From: an uncultured Collinsella sp.
Lineage (GTDB): Bacteria; Actinomycetota; Coriobacteriia; Coriobacteriales; Coriobacteriaceae
Length of the DNA stretch: 26,581 nt
NCBI GenBank assembly: GCA_900551815.1
Contig: URXE01000029.1
Span: 1 to 26,581, forward strand
Direction of reading: 5' to 3'
Shown here in pieces: positions 8,901 to 16,628 of this stretch; position 1 is the stretch's first letter, and each line of letters begins with the position of its first letter. The notes beneath the pieces are model-generated. The model was not told the origin of the DNA. It worked only from the letters and a program-made list of their open reading frames with translations, and ran no database searches. A program made the position numbers and the translations under genes.

Positions 8901-10371
8901 CGATGCGTATCTCACCGACGAGATCGCGCGCATGATGGGCGAGATGGGCTCCAAGGTTCCGATGATGATCAAGCTCGATGAGAGCGACGTCGCCGGTCCC
9001 ATGGGCATTCGCGTGCGTTCGTTTATCGAGTCGGTCAACCGTCGTCGCGCGGAGGAGCGTGCCGAGGGCGCCCGGGTGCACGCGGTCCATCCGCTCGACG
9101 ACCCGTATAAGGTCAAGTACACCAAGCGCGACCGGCACGACAAGATCGCGCTGGTCCCCAACACCTCCCATGCGTTCTGCAGGCTCATGACCGCGGCGAT
9201 GCGCAATCAGGGCGTGCGCGCCGAGGCCCTTGATATCGGGCGCGAGGATGCCATCCGCCTGGGCAAACGCTATGTGCACAACGACATCTGCTTCCCCGCG
9301 CAAATCGTGATCGGCGAGGCGCTCGCGGCACTCGAGAGCGGTAAGTACGACCCGCACGACGTCGCCGTGGTGACTGGCAAGTATATCGGCGACTGCCGCC
9401 TGACGCACTACATGCCCCTGCTGCGCCGTGCGCTCGACGACGCGGGATACGACTATGTCCCGGTGCTCACCAACGACGACGTCGATGCCCACAATGCGCA
9501 TCCGGGCTTCAAGCTCGGCCTTGGCCCGAGCATCCAGATCGCCTACGGTCTTCCCATGATCGATGCCCTCGAGGCCATGCTTAGGCGCATCCGTCCCTAC
9601 GAGCTCGAGAAGGGCGCGGCGGACGCTGCGTTCGACCGCGCGCTCGATGAGGTTATCGAGGGCATGGAGCGCTCCGGGCTGAGAGGCCAGGCGACGGGCT
9701 TCAAACGCGCGCTTGCGATCATGGACGCCGTTCCGTACGACCGCTCGAACCCGCATCCGACCGTTCTCATCGTGGGCGAGTACCTGCTCAATTTCCATCT
9801 CGGCGCCAACCACGAGATCGAGCGCTACCTCGAGGACAACGGGCTCGAGGTCATCGAGGCGCGCATGACCGACGTGATCCGCAAGACCTATTTCTACAAG
9901 CATGCGCAGTCGCGCGAGTTCCACGTCGACCTGTCGCTGCCCGAAAAGGCCTGGTACGCCACGGCGGACAACCTGTTCGAGCTCGCGCACGACCGTTGCG
10001 ACCGCCTGGGCGCGGCGAGCCCGCTCTACGAGCCGCCGACGCGCATGCCCGAGCTCGTGCGCGCGAGCGATAAGATCCTGCACCATACGTTCGATGCGGG
10101 CGAGGGCGTGCTGATTCCGGCGGAGATCCTCGAGCACGCCAAGCGCGGCTGCCGCAACTTCGTGATCCTGCAGCCGTTCGGGTGTCTGCCCAACCATGTC
10201 GTGGGGCGCGGGCTCATCCATGCGCTCAAGGAGCAGTATCCCACGGCGCAGTTCCTGCCGCTCGACTACGATCCCGACGTGAGCTTCGCCAACGTGGAGA
10301 ACCGTCTTCAGATGCTCATCATGAACGCCAAGGCGCAGGGGTGCGGTGAGGCGCATGGCGAGACCGCGTAA
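5932..10371 (+). CDS. Giant acyl-CoA dehydratase activase-related protein (two activase domains plus DUF2229/HgdB-like part)
   Basis: A 1479-residue fusion of the BadF/BadG/BcrA/BcrD (HgdC-like) ATPase family. Activase domain 1 (residues ~4-270) has the phosphate loop DVGSTTTK and two cysteines (NGSCAGGTG ~129, GRCGVYAK ~170). Domain 2 (~337-600) repeats this with DSGSTTTK, EACSAGCGS (~463) and GSRCTVF (~502). In HgdC-type proteins such cysteines hold a [4Fe-4S] cluster between subunits, and ATP hydrolysis drives an electron to very low potential. A Cys cluster (CRRCNNRC, then NRCPRG, ~627-660) follows. The C-terminal half has DUF2229 features (IGIPRVLEF ~720, DTVCFPAKLVHGH ~770) and a second NDICFPAQ copy (~1118). 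Stand-alone proteins of this architecture are known but their substrate is not. ATG 5932 has ACGGAG 5 nt upstream. The gene overlaps tetR. Role inferred: ATP-driven low-potential reductase or activator. Confidence 0.9.
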   Translation: MALLVGLDVGSTTTKVYAMHEDMTEAWWGYRRHGACQTASVRAMLGELAERFPHESLRVAVTGSGARDIATALGASYVQEVVANALAISRFYPQTRCAIELGGQDAKMIFFRTNDKGDIEVADMRMNGSCAGGTGAFIDEMAKLMGVGTESGEFEQLASRGTTVHEVSGRCGVYAKTDIQPLLNEGIPTTDLALSALHAVARQTIGGLAQGIDIEPPVIFEGGTLAYNPTLVRVFREQLNLSDDQVIVPRDPQIMVARGAALSLTDMFASSQPIDLPDAFVRLDKLETVAPASGEGRLAQPFFATPAEQADFTARHGKETPAKGPDAYAPGETVRVALGIDSGSTTTKFALVDEADELVDSFYASNNGRPLDVAQQGLVSLKNRWETAGVTLAIDAVGTTGYGEELFARAFHADYHTVETVAHARAACTCVPDATFVLDIGGQDMKAIWLNHGVLTDIVVNEACSAGCGSFLEGFAKNLGIAVEDIATEAFSSKAPAVLGSRCTVFMNSSVVSEQRRGKGPGDIMAGLCRSIIENVFTKVIRVSNLNRLGDKVVVQGGTFRNDAVLRAFEQYLGKPVTRAPHPGLMGAIGIALLAREECRKGDAGTSFIGLDAVERFEHREFGGVTCRRCNNRCQRAVVAFGDGSLYVTGNRCPRGGAISWDELVREVPAAEELRPQGACEAQAPGTGRDRTAAAPNLFVDREKLLFESCPTVPVCGGRDVTIGIPRVLEFWDTMPFWSTFFSTLGFKVRVSGRSTKAMYERGLAHVTSDTVCFPAKLVHGHIRNLVDAGVDRIFMPIITTVPTENTASTSEWMCAVVKGYPYVMRNSDNPEERFGVPFDTPLFHWYDEGDRNRQLKAWCKETFDIDADLVAKATEQADRAQQTFENQLQLRGRQVLENVREDGGYAVVIASRPYHNDPLVNHGLPKLFSERGIPVLTPDAVPGVCNVDLSNSRIDIVNNYHARMLSCAVIVASTPELELVQMGSFGCGHDAYLTDEIARMMGEMGSKVPMMIKLDESDVAGPMGIRVRSFIESVNRRRAEERAEGARVHAVHPLDDPYKVKYTKRDRHDKIALVPNTSHAFCRLMTAAMRNQGVRAEALDIGREDAIRLGKRYVHNDICFPAQIVIGEALAALESGKYDPHDVAVVTGKYIGDCRLTHYMPLLRRALDDAGYDYVPVLTNDDVDAHNAHPGFKLGLGPSIQIAYGLPMIDALEAMLRRIRPYELEKGAADAAFDRALDEVIEGMERSGLRGQATGFKRALAIMDAVPYDRSNPHPTVLIVGEYLLNFHLGANHEIERYLEDNGLEVIEARMTDVIRKTYFYKHAQSREFHVDLSLPEKAWYATADNLFELAHDRCDRLGAASPLYEPPTRMPELVRASDKILHHTFDAGEGVLIPAEILEHAKRGCRNFVILQPFGCLPNHVVGRGLIHALKEQYPTAQFLPLDYDPDVSFANVENRLQMLIMNAKAQGCGEAHGETA

Positions 10372-11044
10372 GGACGCCGATGCGCCCGATGCACGCACCC
10401 GTATCATCGAGGCGTTTTGGGAGCTCATCGAGAACAACAGCATCTTCGAGCTGTCGGTTGGCGAGGTGACCCGCGCCGCCCAGTGCAATCGCGGAACGTT
10501 TTACTACTATTTTCACGATTTCGATGAACTCGTCGCCATCGCCATAGCCCAGCTGCTGCAGGATAACGAGCTCATCACCGATGTCCTCTGGCATTTTTCG
10601 AGCGAGGGCGACCTTTCGGCGTTCGACCGGCGCGACGTCCGCTGCCTGCTGCGGCGCATCGTCATCACCATGAGGGCGGGTGCCGCCGAGCAGGTCGTGC
10701 AGGGCATCCATACGATCATCATCGACCGCGTGAGAGAGATCGTCCACCCCGACGGAGAAGAGCTCAAGGCAGATTCGAGCTTTGCGGTGGGCTTTCTGGT
10801 CTCGGGCATCATGGGCTTTGTGATGGCGGTCGGCTTTGCCCGGGAGGGCGGCGAGGAGATAGACCTCGAGCAGCTGGGGGACAGCGCGTGCGCGTACCTG
10901 AGGGCGGTCGCCATGCAGACGGTGGAAACGGTCGCGCAAGTCGAGGGCGTCGATACATCCGAGCTGCTCGAACGCGTCTCCAAGGAGGCCGATGCCTATC
11001 GCGCATCGCGTGCGACGAGTCCCGACGTGGTGAAAGACGCCTAG
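10355..11044 (+). CDS. TetR/AcrR-family transcriptional regulator
   Basis: A 229-residue regulator. Residues ~1-60 form the TetR DNA-binding domain: MARPRKD, then TRIIEAFWELIENNSIFELSV and the recognition-helix stretch CNRGTFYYYFHDFDELV. The remaining helices are the ligand and dimer domain, with no family-specific motif I recognise. The start overlaps the end of the activase gene by 17 bp, which couples the two. A GTG at 10346 is an alternative start adding three residues. It probably represses its own operon through the palindrome at 5862-5882; this is inferred from the operon layout and the operator symmetry. The ligand is unknown, possibly an acyl-CoA or a substrate of the activase system. 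Confidence 0.88.
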   Translation: MARPRKDADAPDARTRIIEAFWELIENNSIFELSVGEVTRAAQCNRGTFYYYFHDFDELVAIAIAQLLQDNELITDVLWHFSSEGDLSAFDRRDVRCLLRRIVITMRAGAAEQVVQGIHTIIIDRVREIVHPDGEELKADSSFAVGFLVSGIMGFVMAVGFAREGGEEIDLEQLGDSACAYLRAVAMQTVETVAQVEGVDTSELLERVSKEADAYRASRATSPDVVKDA

Positions 11045-11069
11045 GGTTTCTCTTACGGGGCGCCTGTCG

Positions 11070-11097
11070 CGCATCGCGCGGTGAGTCCCGCGATGCG
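11070..11097 (+). terminator. Weak hairpin after tetR
   Basis: CGCATCGCG (11070-11078) pairs with 11089-11097 around a 10-nt loop, with no T run. It is a possible weak terminator of the activase-tetR operon. Its sequence partly duplicates the last codons of tetR. Confidence 0.35.
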
Positions 11098-11236
11098 GTC
11101 ATAACCTGCATTCATGTGAGCCGGGTTTATAGATATTCCTCCAGCTGTTAACATAGACAACCTGTGGGTAAAGAGACAAAAGCGCCGCCGACGGGCGGGC
11201 GTTTTGATTTCGATGAACTCATGTAAGGAAACGAGC

Positions 11237-13879
11237 ATGTTAGATAGATTTACCGATCGAGCGCGCAAGGTCATGTCGATGGCCAAACAGGAGGCGCTCG
11301 ATCTTCATTCAAATAAGGTGGGCACCGAGCACCTGCTGCTCGCGCTTGCCAAGGAGGACGAGGGCATTGCCGCCGAGGCGCTGCGTTCGCTCGACATCTC
11401 CTACGATGACATCATGGATACTCTCAAAGAGGTCCAGACCACGGTTCCCGAGCCCAGTGAGGAGACCGAGGCGGCCAAGCTCGCCTTTACGCCGCTCGTC
11501 ATTAGCGTGATGGAGCGTTCGTTCCGCGTGGCGCGTGAGAACAACCAGACCTACGTGTCGACCGAGCACTTGCTGATCGGCATCGTCGAAGAGGGCAACG
11601 GCATGGCCATGGACATCCTCATGCGCCTGGGTGTGTCGTCCGCCTCCATCAAAAAGGCTATCGAGAAACTCACCGCCAAGGACCAGGACAAGAAGCGTCC
11701 GCTCGCCGGCGCCGGTGCCGGTCGTCCCGGTGCGGGCCTGCCGTTCTTTAGCGGCTCGGATGCCTCTCAGCAAAAGGGGAGTGGCACCGATACGCTTAAG
11801 CAGTTCGCGACCAACCTCACGCAGAAGGCGCGCGACGGCGAGCTCGACCCTGTAATCGGTCGCGAAAAGGAAGTCCAGCGTATGATGGAAATTCTTTCGC
11901 GCCGCACCAAGAACAACCCGCTCATTCTGGGCGACCCCGGCGTGGGCAAGACGGCCATCGTCGAGGGCCTGGCTCAGCAGATTGCAGCCGGCAACGTGCC
12001 CGAGAACCTCATGAACCAGAATATCTGGACGCTCGACCTGCCAGGCCTCGTTGCGGGTGCCAAGTATCGCGGCGAGTTTGAGGAGCGCCTCAAGAACGTG
12101 ATCCAGGAGGCCACCGAAGCCGACGACGTCATCCTGTTTATCGACGAGATGCACACTATCATCGGTGCCGGTTCTGCCGAGGGCTCCATCGACGCGAGCT
12201 CCATGCTCAAGCCCGTGCTCGCGCGCGGTGCCTTCCAGATTATCGGCGCCACCACGGCCGAGGAATTCCGCAAGTACCTCACCAAGGACCCGGCCTTCGA
12301 GCGTCGCTTCCAGACCATCGATGTCGAGGAGCCGAGCGTCGAGGACACGGTCAAGATCCTGACCGCGCTCAAGCCGCGCTACGAGGAGCACCACCATGTG
12401 CGCTATACGCAGGGTGCTATCGAGGCCGCCGCGAACCTTTCCAACCGCTACATCCAGGATCGCTTCCTGCCCGATAAGGCTATCGACCTCATTGACGAGG
12501 CCGGTGCCCGCGCTCGCATCGCCGCGAATCGCGCGCCCGAGCCGGTGCGTGAGGCCGAGCATCGCGTGGAGGAGCTTAAGGCCGCCGCGCAGGAGGCCAC
12601 CGAGAGCGACGACATGAACAAGGCCGCCGAGATCACTGAGCAGCAGAAGGCCGCCGAGATTGAGCTCGCCGAGGCCAAGGCCGCCTGGACCGCCGAGCTC
12701 GACGCCAGCCCGCTCACCATCGATGTCTCCCAGATCGCCGACATCGTGTCCGTGACTTCGGGCGTGCCGGTGTCTTCGCTTACCGAGAGCGAGAGCCGTC
12801 GCCTGCTGCAAGCCGAAAGCGTGCTCAAGACGCGCATCATCGGTCAGGATGAGGCTGTCGAGGCAGTTGCCAAGGCCGTGCGCCGCAGCCGCTCGCCGCT
12901 CAAGGATCCGCGTCGCCCCGGCGGCAGCTTTATCTTCCTGGGTCCCACCGGCACGGGCAAGACCGAGCTCGCCAAGACGCTCGCCGAGTACCTCTTTGGC
13001 AACAAGGATGCGCTCATCAGCTTCGACATGTCCGAGTTCGGTAGCGAGTTCGAGGTCTCCAAGCTCATCGGTAGCCCTCCGGGTTACGTCGGTCACGACG
13101 AGGGTGGCCAGCTCACCAAGGCCGTTCGTCGCCATCCGTACTCGGTCGTGCTGTTCGACGAGATCGAGAAGGCGCACCCCGATATCTTCAACATCTTGCT
13201 GCAGGTGCTGGAGGAGGGTCGTCTGACCGATAGCCAGGGCAAGACGGTCGACTTCCGCAACACCGTGATCATCATGACGTCTAACGTGGGCGCCCGCGAG
13301 ATTGCGCAGGATGCAAGCGTTGGCTTTGGCACCACCGGCGAGCAGGGTCTCACGTCGAGTGAGATCCGTGGTCGCGCGATGGGCGAGCTCAAGCGCCTGT
13401 TCCGCCCCGAGCTGCTCAACCGTATCGACGACATCGTGGTGTTCCAGAAGCTCTCGGGCGAGAATCTCACCAAGATCGCGCACCTGCTGGTGGACGACCT
13501 GCGTCAGCGTTTGATTGCCAACGGCATGAACATCAAGCTCACCGATGCGGCCTATGACAAGATCGTGGCCGAGGGCACCGACCTCACCAACGGTGCGCGT
13601 CCGCTGCGCCGTGCTATTCAAAAGCTCATCGAGGACCCGCTGTCCGAGGAGCTTCTGGCCGGCGAGTGGGGCGAGGGCGATACCGTCCTGTGCGACGTGG
13701 CCGATGGCAAGTTTGTCTTTAGCCACGGCACGGGCGAGATCCCGGCACCGCGTCCGGCGGGCACACTCGGTGGCGATACCGCCCCGGCGGCACCGCACAC
13801 CGGCAACGCCGCGCCCGTGAGCGGCGGCGTGACCTCGGGCCCCGGCGGCATGATGCAAGCCGGCTCCGGCGCGCTGTAG
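11237..13879 (+). CDS. clpC: ATP-dependent Clp protease ATPase subunit ClpC
   Basis: An 880-residue Hsp100 unfoldase that feeds proteins to ClpP. Order: Clp N domain (two repeats, residues ~5-145), a Gly/Pro linker, AAA+ domain 1 with Walker A GDPGVGKT (~232) and ILFIDEMHT, a middle region resembling the UVR/M domain (~435-475), AAA+ domain 2 with GPTGTGKT (~569) and VVLFDEIEKAHP, and the D2 small domain. It ends in a Gly/Pro/Ala-rich tail of about 45 residues (from ~835), longer than usual. The ATG at 11237 is preceded by AAGGAA at 6 nt; an in-frame upstream start at 11204 has no ribosome site and breaks the conserved MLDRFTDRARKV start. I see no CIRCE, CtsR or HspR-type operator upstream, and no ctsR or mcsAB beside the gene. 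Confidence 0.97.
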   Translation: MLDRFTDRARKVMSMAKQEALDLHSNKVGTEHLLLALAKEDEGIAAEALRSLDISYDDIMDTLKEVQTTVPEPSEETEAAKLAFTPLVISVMERSFRVARENNQTYVSTEHLLIGIVEEGNGMAMDILMRLGVSSASIKKAIEKLTAKDQDKKRPLAGAGAGRPGAGLPFFSGSDASQQKGSGTDTLKQFATNLTQKARDGELDPVIGREKEVQRMMEILSRRTKNNPLILGDPGVGKTAIVEGLAQQIAAGNVPENLMNQNIWTLDLPGLVAGAKYRGEFEERLKNVIQEATEADDVILFIDEMHTIIGAGSAEGSIDASSMLKPVLARGAFQIIGATTAEEFRKYLTKDPAFERRFQTIDVEEPSVEDTVKILTALKPRYEEHHHVRYTQGAIEAAANLSNRYIQDRFLPDKAIDLIDEAGARARIAANRAPEPVREAEHRVEELKAAAQEATESDDMNKAAEITEQQKAAEIELAEAKAAWTAELDASPLTIDVSQIADIVSVTSGVPVSSLTESESRRLLQAESVLKTRIIGQDEAVEAVAKAVRRSRSPLKDPRRPGGSFIFLGPTGTGKTELAKTLAEYLFGNKDALISFDMSEFGSEFEVSKLIGSPPGYVGHDEGGQLTKAVRRHPYSVVLFDEIEKAHPDIFNILLQVLEEGRLTDSQGKTVDFRNTVIIMTSNVGAREIAQDASVGFGTTGEQGLTSSEIRGRAMGELKRLFRPELLNRIDDIVVFQKLSGENLTKIAHLLVDDLRQRLIANGMNIKLTDAAYDKIVAEGTDLTNGARPLRRAIQKLIEDPLSEELLAGEWGEGDTVLCDVADGKFVFSHGTGEIPAPRPAGTLGGDTAPAAPHTGNAAPVSGGVTSGPGGMMQAGSGAL

Positions 13880-13900
13880 GGAATAAACATACCTTGTATA

Positions 13901-13935
13901 ACGGGGGCGTTTCCGATAAGGAGGCGCCCCCGTTT
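13901..13935 (+). terminator. Intrinsic terminator of clpC
   Basis: ACGGGGGCG (13901-13909) pairs perfectly with 13925-13933 around a 15-nt loop. TTT-C-T follows. It lies 21 bp after the clpC stop. Confidence 0.85.
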
Positions 13936-13961
13936 CTATTGAAATGTGCTTCAATCTGCCG

Positions 13962-13991
13962 TGCTATACTGAAATTGAGATTCAGTATAGC
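13962..13991 (+). promoter_or_regulatory. Extended -10 promoter overlapped by an inverted-repeat operator of the RelB/PIN pair
   Basis: TGC-TATACT (13962-13970) is an extended -10 element. An 11-bp perfect inverted repeat, GCTATACTGAA (13963-13973) with 13981-13991, covers it. This layout fits autorepression by the antitoxin; that use is inferred. Confidence 0.65.
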
Positions 13992-14003
13992 AAAGGAGTT
14001 GAT

Positions 14004-14372
14004 ATGCCTACATCAATACTCGACACGCGGCCAGTTCAGATGAACGTGCGTATAGATCGCCAACTCAAAGAGGCTGGGGACGCCGTGCTGGCGCATATCG
14101 GCATGACGCCGTCACAAGCTGTGAGGGAGCTGTGGCAGTACTTGACCGAGAACGGTCATATGCCCGTCGCAAAAAAGAATGATGACGAAGTCCTGCCTGA
14201 CGACATACGATCGAAGGCGAGTTCGTCCCGCGTCTCGGAAGGGGCTGCGTTAATTTCGAATTATTATGAGCGGTTCTCGATTCAGAGGCCGAGCCCCGAT
14301 GAAGCCTTTGATTACGACGAGTTATACGATCAAATGATGAGCGAGAGATTCAGCGATTGGATCGAATTATGA
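14004..14372 (+). CDS. RelB/DinJ-type ribbon-helix-helix antitoxin
   Basis: A 122-residue protein whose first ~55 residues match the RelB/DinJ ribbon-helix-helix domain: VQMNVRIDRQLKEAGDAVL (beta strand and helix), then HIGMTPSQAVRELWQYLTE (second helix). The remaining acidic tail (…SSRVSEGAALISNYYERF… to DYDELYDQMMSERFSDWIEL) should wrap the partner toxin. The start is set by AAAGGAG about 6 nt before ATG 14004. An upstream in-frame ORF from 13944 would translate through the operator and is not credible. The last codon overlaps the toxin start (ATGA). The operator at 13963-13991 suggests autorepression. The pairing with a PIN toxin rather than RelE is unusual for this antitoxin family but not unique. 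Confidence 0.85.
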   Translation: MPTSILDTRPVQMNVRIDRQLKEAGDAVLAHIGMTPSQAVRELWQYLTENGHMPVAKKNDDEVLPDDIRSKASSSRVSEGAALISNYYERFSIQRPSPDEAFDYDELYDQMMSERFSDWIEL

Positions 14373-14896
14373 GCGGCGTCGGAACGAAACGTGTGCTCAA
14401 GCTGTTGATCGACACGAACGTCTGGCTAGATTACTTTCTCGCTCGTACGAATGCGACCAGGCCGATAGTCGAGCTCCTTTCTCGCGCGGCGGAAGCGGAG
14501 GATATCGTCCTCTTCTCGTCCTCCCTGTCTGTCAAAGACATCTATTACATTCTGGGGAGGACGATGAAGGCCGACGCCCGCCGTGAGGGGGCTCTCACTC
14601 CCGAAGCCATCGCCGGTGCCGACGAGACAGCGTGGGCGTGTGTTCGCCTGATTCGGCAAAAGTCGATTATTGCCTCGGTCGGTGCAGACGAGGTCTTCGA
14701 CTCCTTTGTGTTCAAGTATCATCACAACGACTTTGAGGACGACCTGTTGCTGGGCGTCGCCAATCGCATTGATGCCGATTACGTCGTGACAGAGGACAAA
14801 AATCTCATCAAACATACCAATGGTGTATGCATTAATGTTCAACAGGCGTTGAAGTTGGTTGAAGGGTCCAACGTCCCTTCGGCACGGCCCGTCTAA
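14369..14896 (+). CDS. PIN-domain ribonuclease toxin (PIN_3/VapC-like)
   Basis: A 175-residue PIN-domain nuclease. The first acidic residue is in LLIDTNVWLDYF (residues ~12-23). Later acidic residues are in DIYYI, DFEDDLLLGVA (~120) and VVTEDKNL (~135), the Mg2+-binding set of PIN nucleases that cut RNA. The DFEDDLL pattern points to the PIN_3 subfamily. The ATG at 14369 overlaps the antitoxin stop by 4 bp, typical of translational coupling. A TTG at 14357 is also in frame but does not improve the fit. After the gene, a 16-bp palindrome CTTTATC-TT-GATAAAG (14901-14916) is present, of unknown use. The RNA target cannot be predicted. Confidence 0.85.
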   Translation: MSGVGTKRVLKLLIDTNVWLDYFLARTNATRPIVELLSRAAEAEDIVLFSSSLSVKDIYYILGRTMKADARREGALTPEAIAGADETAWACVRLIRQKSIIASVGADEVFDSFVFKYHHNDFEDDLLLGVANRIDADYVVTEDKNLIKHTNGVCINVQQALKLVEGSNVPSARPV

Positions 14897-15044
14897 CCTG
14901 CTTTATCTTGATAAAGTGGCGTTTCCTCGCCGTTAGCCGATGATGCGAGGGCGCTCGGCGTTTTCGACTGGTTTATGCACGCAAAGTCTGGGAATATACA
15001 AGTCGCATGTCTTACTGTCTAACCAGTTGCGCCAAGGAGGCACC

Positions 15045-16502
15045 ATGGACTACAAGATTACCGGCTACGAGCCCGCCCAGCTGTTCCATTTCTTTGAGGA
15101 GGTCAGCGCGATCCCCCGTGGGTCTGGCAACGAGAAGGGCATCAGCGATTTCCTGGTCGCGTTTGCCAAGGAGCGCGGTCTCGATGTGTATCAGGATGAG
15201 GTCTACAACGTCATCATTCGCAAGCCCGCATCTGCCGGCGCCGAGAATGCCCCGACCGTGATGCTGCAGGGCCACATCGACATGGTGTGCGACAAACTGG
15301 GCTCCGTTGAGCACGACTTTACGACTGATGGTATCGACCTGGTCGTCAAGGACGGCGTCCTCACCGCTAACGGCACCACTCTGGGCGCCGACAACGGTAT
15401 TGCCGTCGCTCTGATGCTCACTGTTCTCGATGACGATTCGATCGTTCACCCCGCCCTCGAGTGCGTATTCACCACCGACGAGGAGACTGGCCTGGTCGGC
15501 GCCGAGACGCTCGACAAGTCCCAGATTAGCGCTCGCACCATGATTAACCTTGACTCCGAGGAAGAGGGCGTTGCTACCGTCAGCTGCGCCGGCGGTGTCG
15601 TCGTTACCTACACCTGCCCGATCGCGCGCGAGCACAAGACCGGTAGCACCCTCACGCTCGACATCTCCGGCCTGCTGGGCGGCCACTCCGGCAGCGATAT
15701 CAACCTGGAGCGCGGCAACGGCAACCTCATCATGGCCCGCATCATCGACCGCCTGATGGTTGCCGGCGAGCCCGCCATCGTTAGCTTTAACGGCGGCACC
15801 AAGGACAACGCCATCAACCGTGAGTGCAAGGCTGTTCTGGTCTACGCCGACCACGCTGCCGCCGAGGCCGCGGCCCAGGTCGCAAAGGGCATCATCGCCG
15901 ACGTTACCGCCGAGCTCGAGGTCTTCGACCCCGGCTTTACCTGCACGGTTGAGATTGCCGACGACGCCGAGGTCGAGGCCATGGACCAGAAGTCCGCGCT
16001 TGCCCTCATCCGCGCCCTGCGTCTTGCCCCCAACGGTGTGATCCGCCGCAACGTCGCCACCGACGGCTCCGTCGAGGTTTCCTCCAACATCGGCGTGGTT
16101 GCCACCTCTGACGACCAAGTCAAGATCATGCTGTCCCCGCGCTCCTCGATCACCTCGCTGCAGAACGAGTTCAAGGACCGCCTGCAGACGCTGGCCGATG
16201 TCCTGGGCTTCGACGCCAAGTTTGAGTTCGAGTATCCCGGCTGGAGCTATGCCGAGCATTCGCCGGTCCGCGACGTCTTTGTCGAGAGCTATCGCGAGCT
16301 CTTTGGCTCCGAGCTGCGTATCGAGTCCATCCATGCCGGCCTTGAGTGCGGCCTGTTTGCCGAGGCCCTGCACGGTCTGGACGCCATCGCCGTGGGCCCG
16401 ACGCTCTCCGATGTCCACACCCCGGACGAGAGCATGGAGCTCGCTTCTGCCGAGCGCTTCTACGAGCTGCTCATCGACGTCCTCAAGCGCCTCGCTGCGT
16501 AA
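15045..16502 (+). CDS. pepD: Aminoacyl-histidine dipeptidase (M20 family, PepD)
   Basis: A 485-residue cytosolic zinc dipeptidase, the same length as E. coli PepD, which cleaves Xaa-His and many other dipeptides. Seen: the first metal-ligand motif LQGHIDMVCD (residues ~80), the bridging Asp in TTLGADNGIAVAL, the catalytic TDEETGLVGA, the NLDSEEEG block, GGHSGSDI of the lid domain, and the late His ligand in LSDVHTPDES. The start ATG 15045 is preceded by AAGGAGG at 4 nt. An upstream in-frame start at 14940 has no ribosome site and adds a non-homologous extension. The gene is flanked by terminators or promoters and is probably monocistronic. It lies between the RelB/PIN and hipBA modules. Confidence 0.95.
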   Translation: MDYKITGYEPAQLFHFFEEVSAIPRGSGNEKGISDFLVAFAKERGLDVYQDEVYNVIIRKPASAGAENAPTVMLQGHIDMVCDKLGSVEHDFTTDGIDLVVKDGVLTANGTTLGADNGIAVALMLTVLDDDSIVHPALECVFTTDEETGLVGAETLDKSQISARTMINLDSEEEGVATVSCAGGVVVTYTCPIAREHKTGSTLTLDISGLLGGHSGSDINLERGNGNLIMARIIDRLMVAGEPAIVSFNGGTKDNAINRECKAVLVYADHAAAEAAAQVAKGIIADVTAELEVFDPGFTCTVEIADDAEVEAMDQKSALALIRALRLAPNGVIRRNVATDGSVEVSSNIGVVATSDDQVKIMLSPRSSITSLQNEFKDRLQTLADVLGFDAKFEFEYPGWSYAEHSPVRDVFVESYRELFGSELRIESIHAGLECGLFAEALHGLDAIAVGPTLSDVHTPDESMELASAERFYELLIDVLKRLAA

Positions 16503-16557
16503 AGGTTGCGCTAGCAGCAGTCCGAGCCACGTGCTAGCGGATTGCAAATGACATTAT

Positions 16558-16604
16558 GAGAGGGGGCACCCGAGCTTTTGCGATGGGTGCCCCCTCTCTT
16601 CTTT
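16558..16604 (+). terminator. Intrinsic terminator of pepD (convergent with hipA)
   Basis: A 14-bp perfect stem (16558-16571 with 16585-16598), a 13-nt loop and a T-rich tail TTCTTTT. It lies between convergent pepD and hipA and may work for both, although the minus-side tail is less T-rich. Confidence 0.88.
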
Positions 16605-16628
16605 TGGGAAATGGGAAATTGCGGCCAC

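Noticed and set aside
7909..10488. Long minus-strand ORF (859 codons) opposite the activase
   Set aside because: It is a shadow of GC-rich codon bias in the plus-strand gene. Its translation is low in complexity with no recognisable domain, while the plus strand has full family motifs.
11045..11236. CIRCE, CtsR or HspR operator before clpC
   Set aside because: I looked for the CIRCE, CtsR and HAIR consensus patterns and saw none. There is only a weak GC hairpin near 11178-11205 with bulges.
11309..13954. Long minus-strand ORF (881 codons) opposite clpC
   Set aside because: Same shadow effect; the plus frame is an intact ClpC.
16509..16539. 8-bp inverted repeat CGCTAGCA/TGCTAGCG after pepD
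   Set aside because: Short and without a T run; the stronger terminator at 16558-16604 explains the 3' end.
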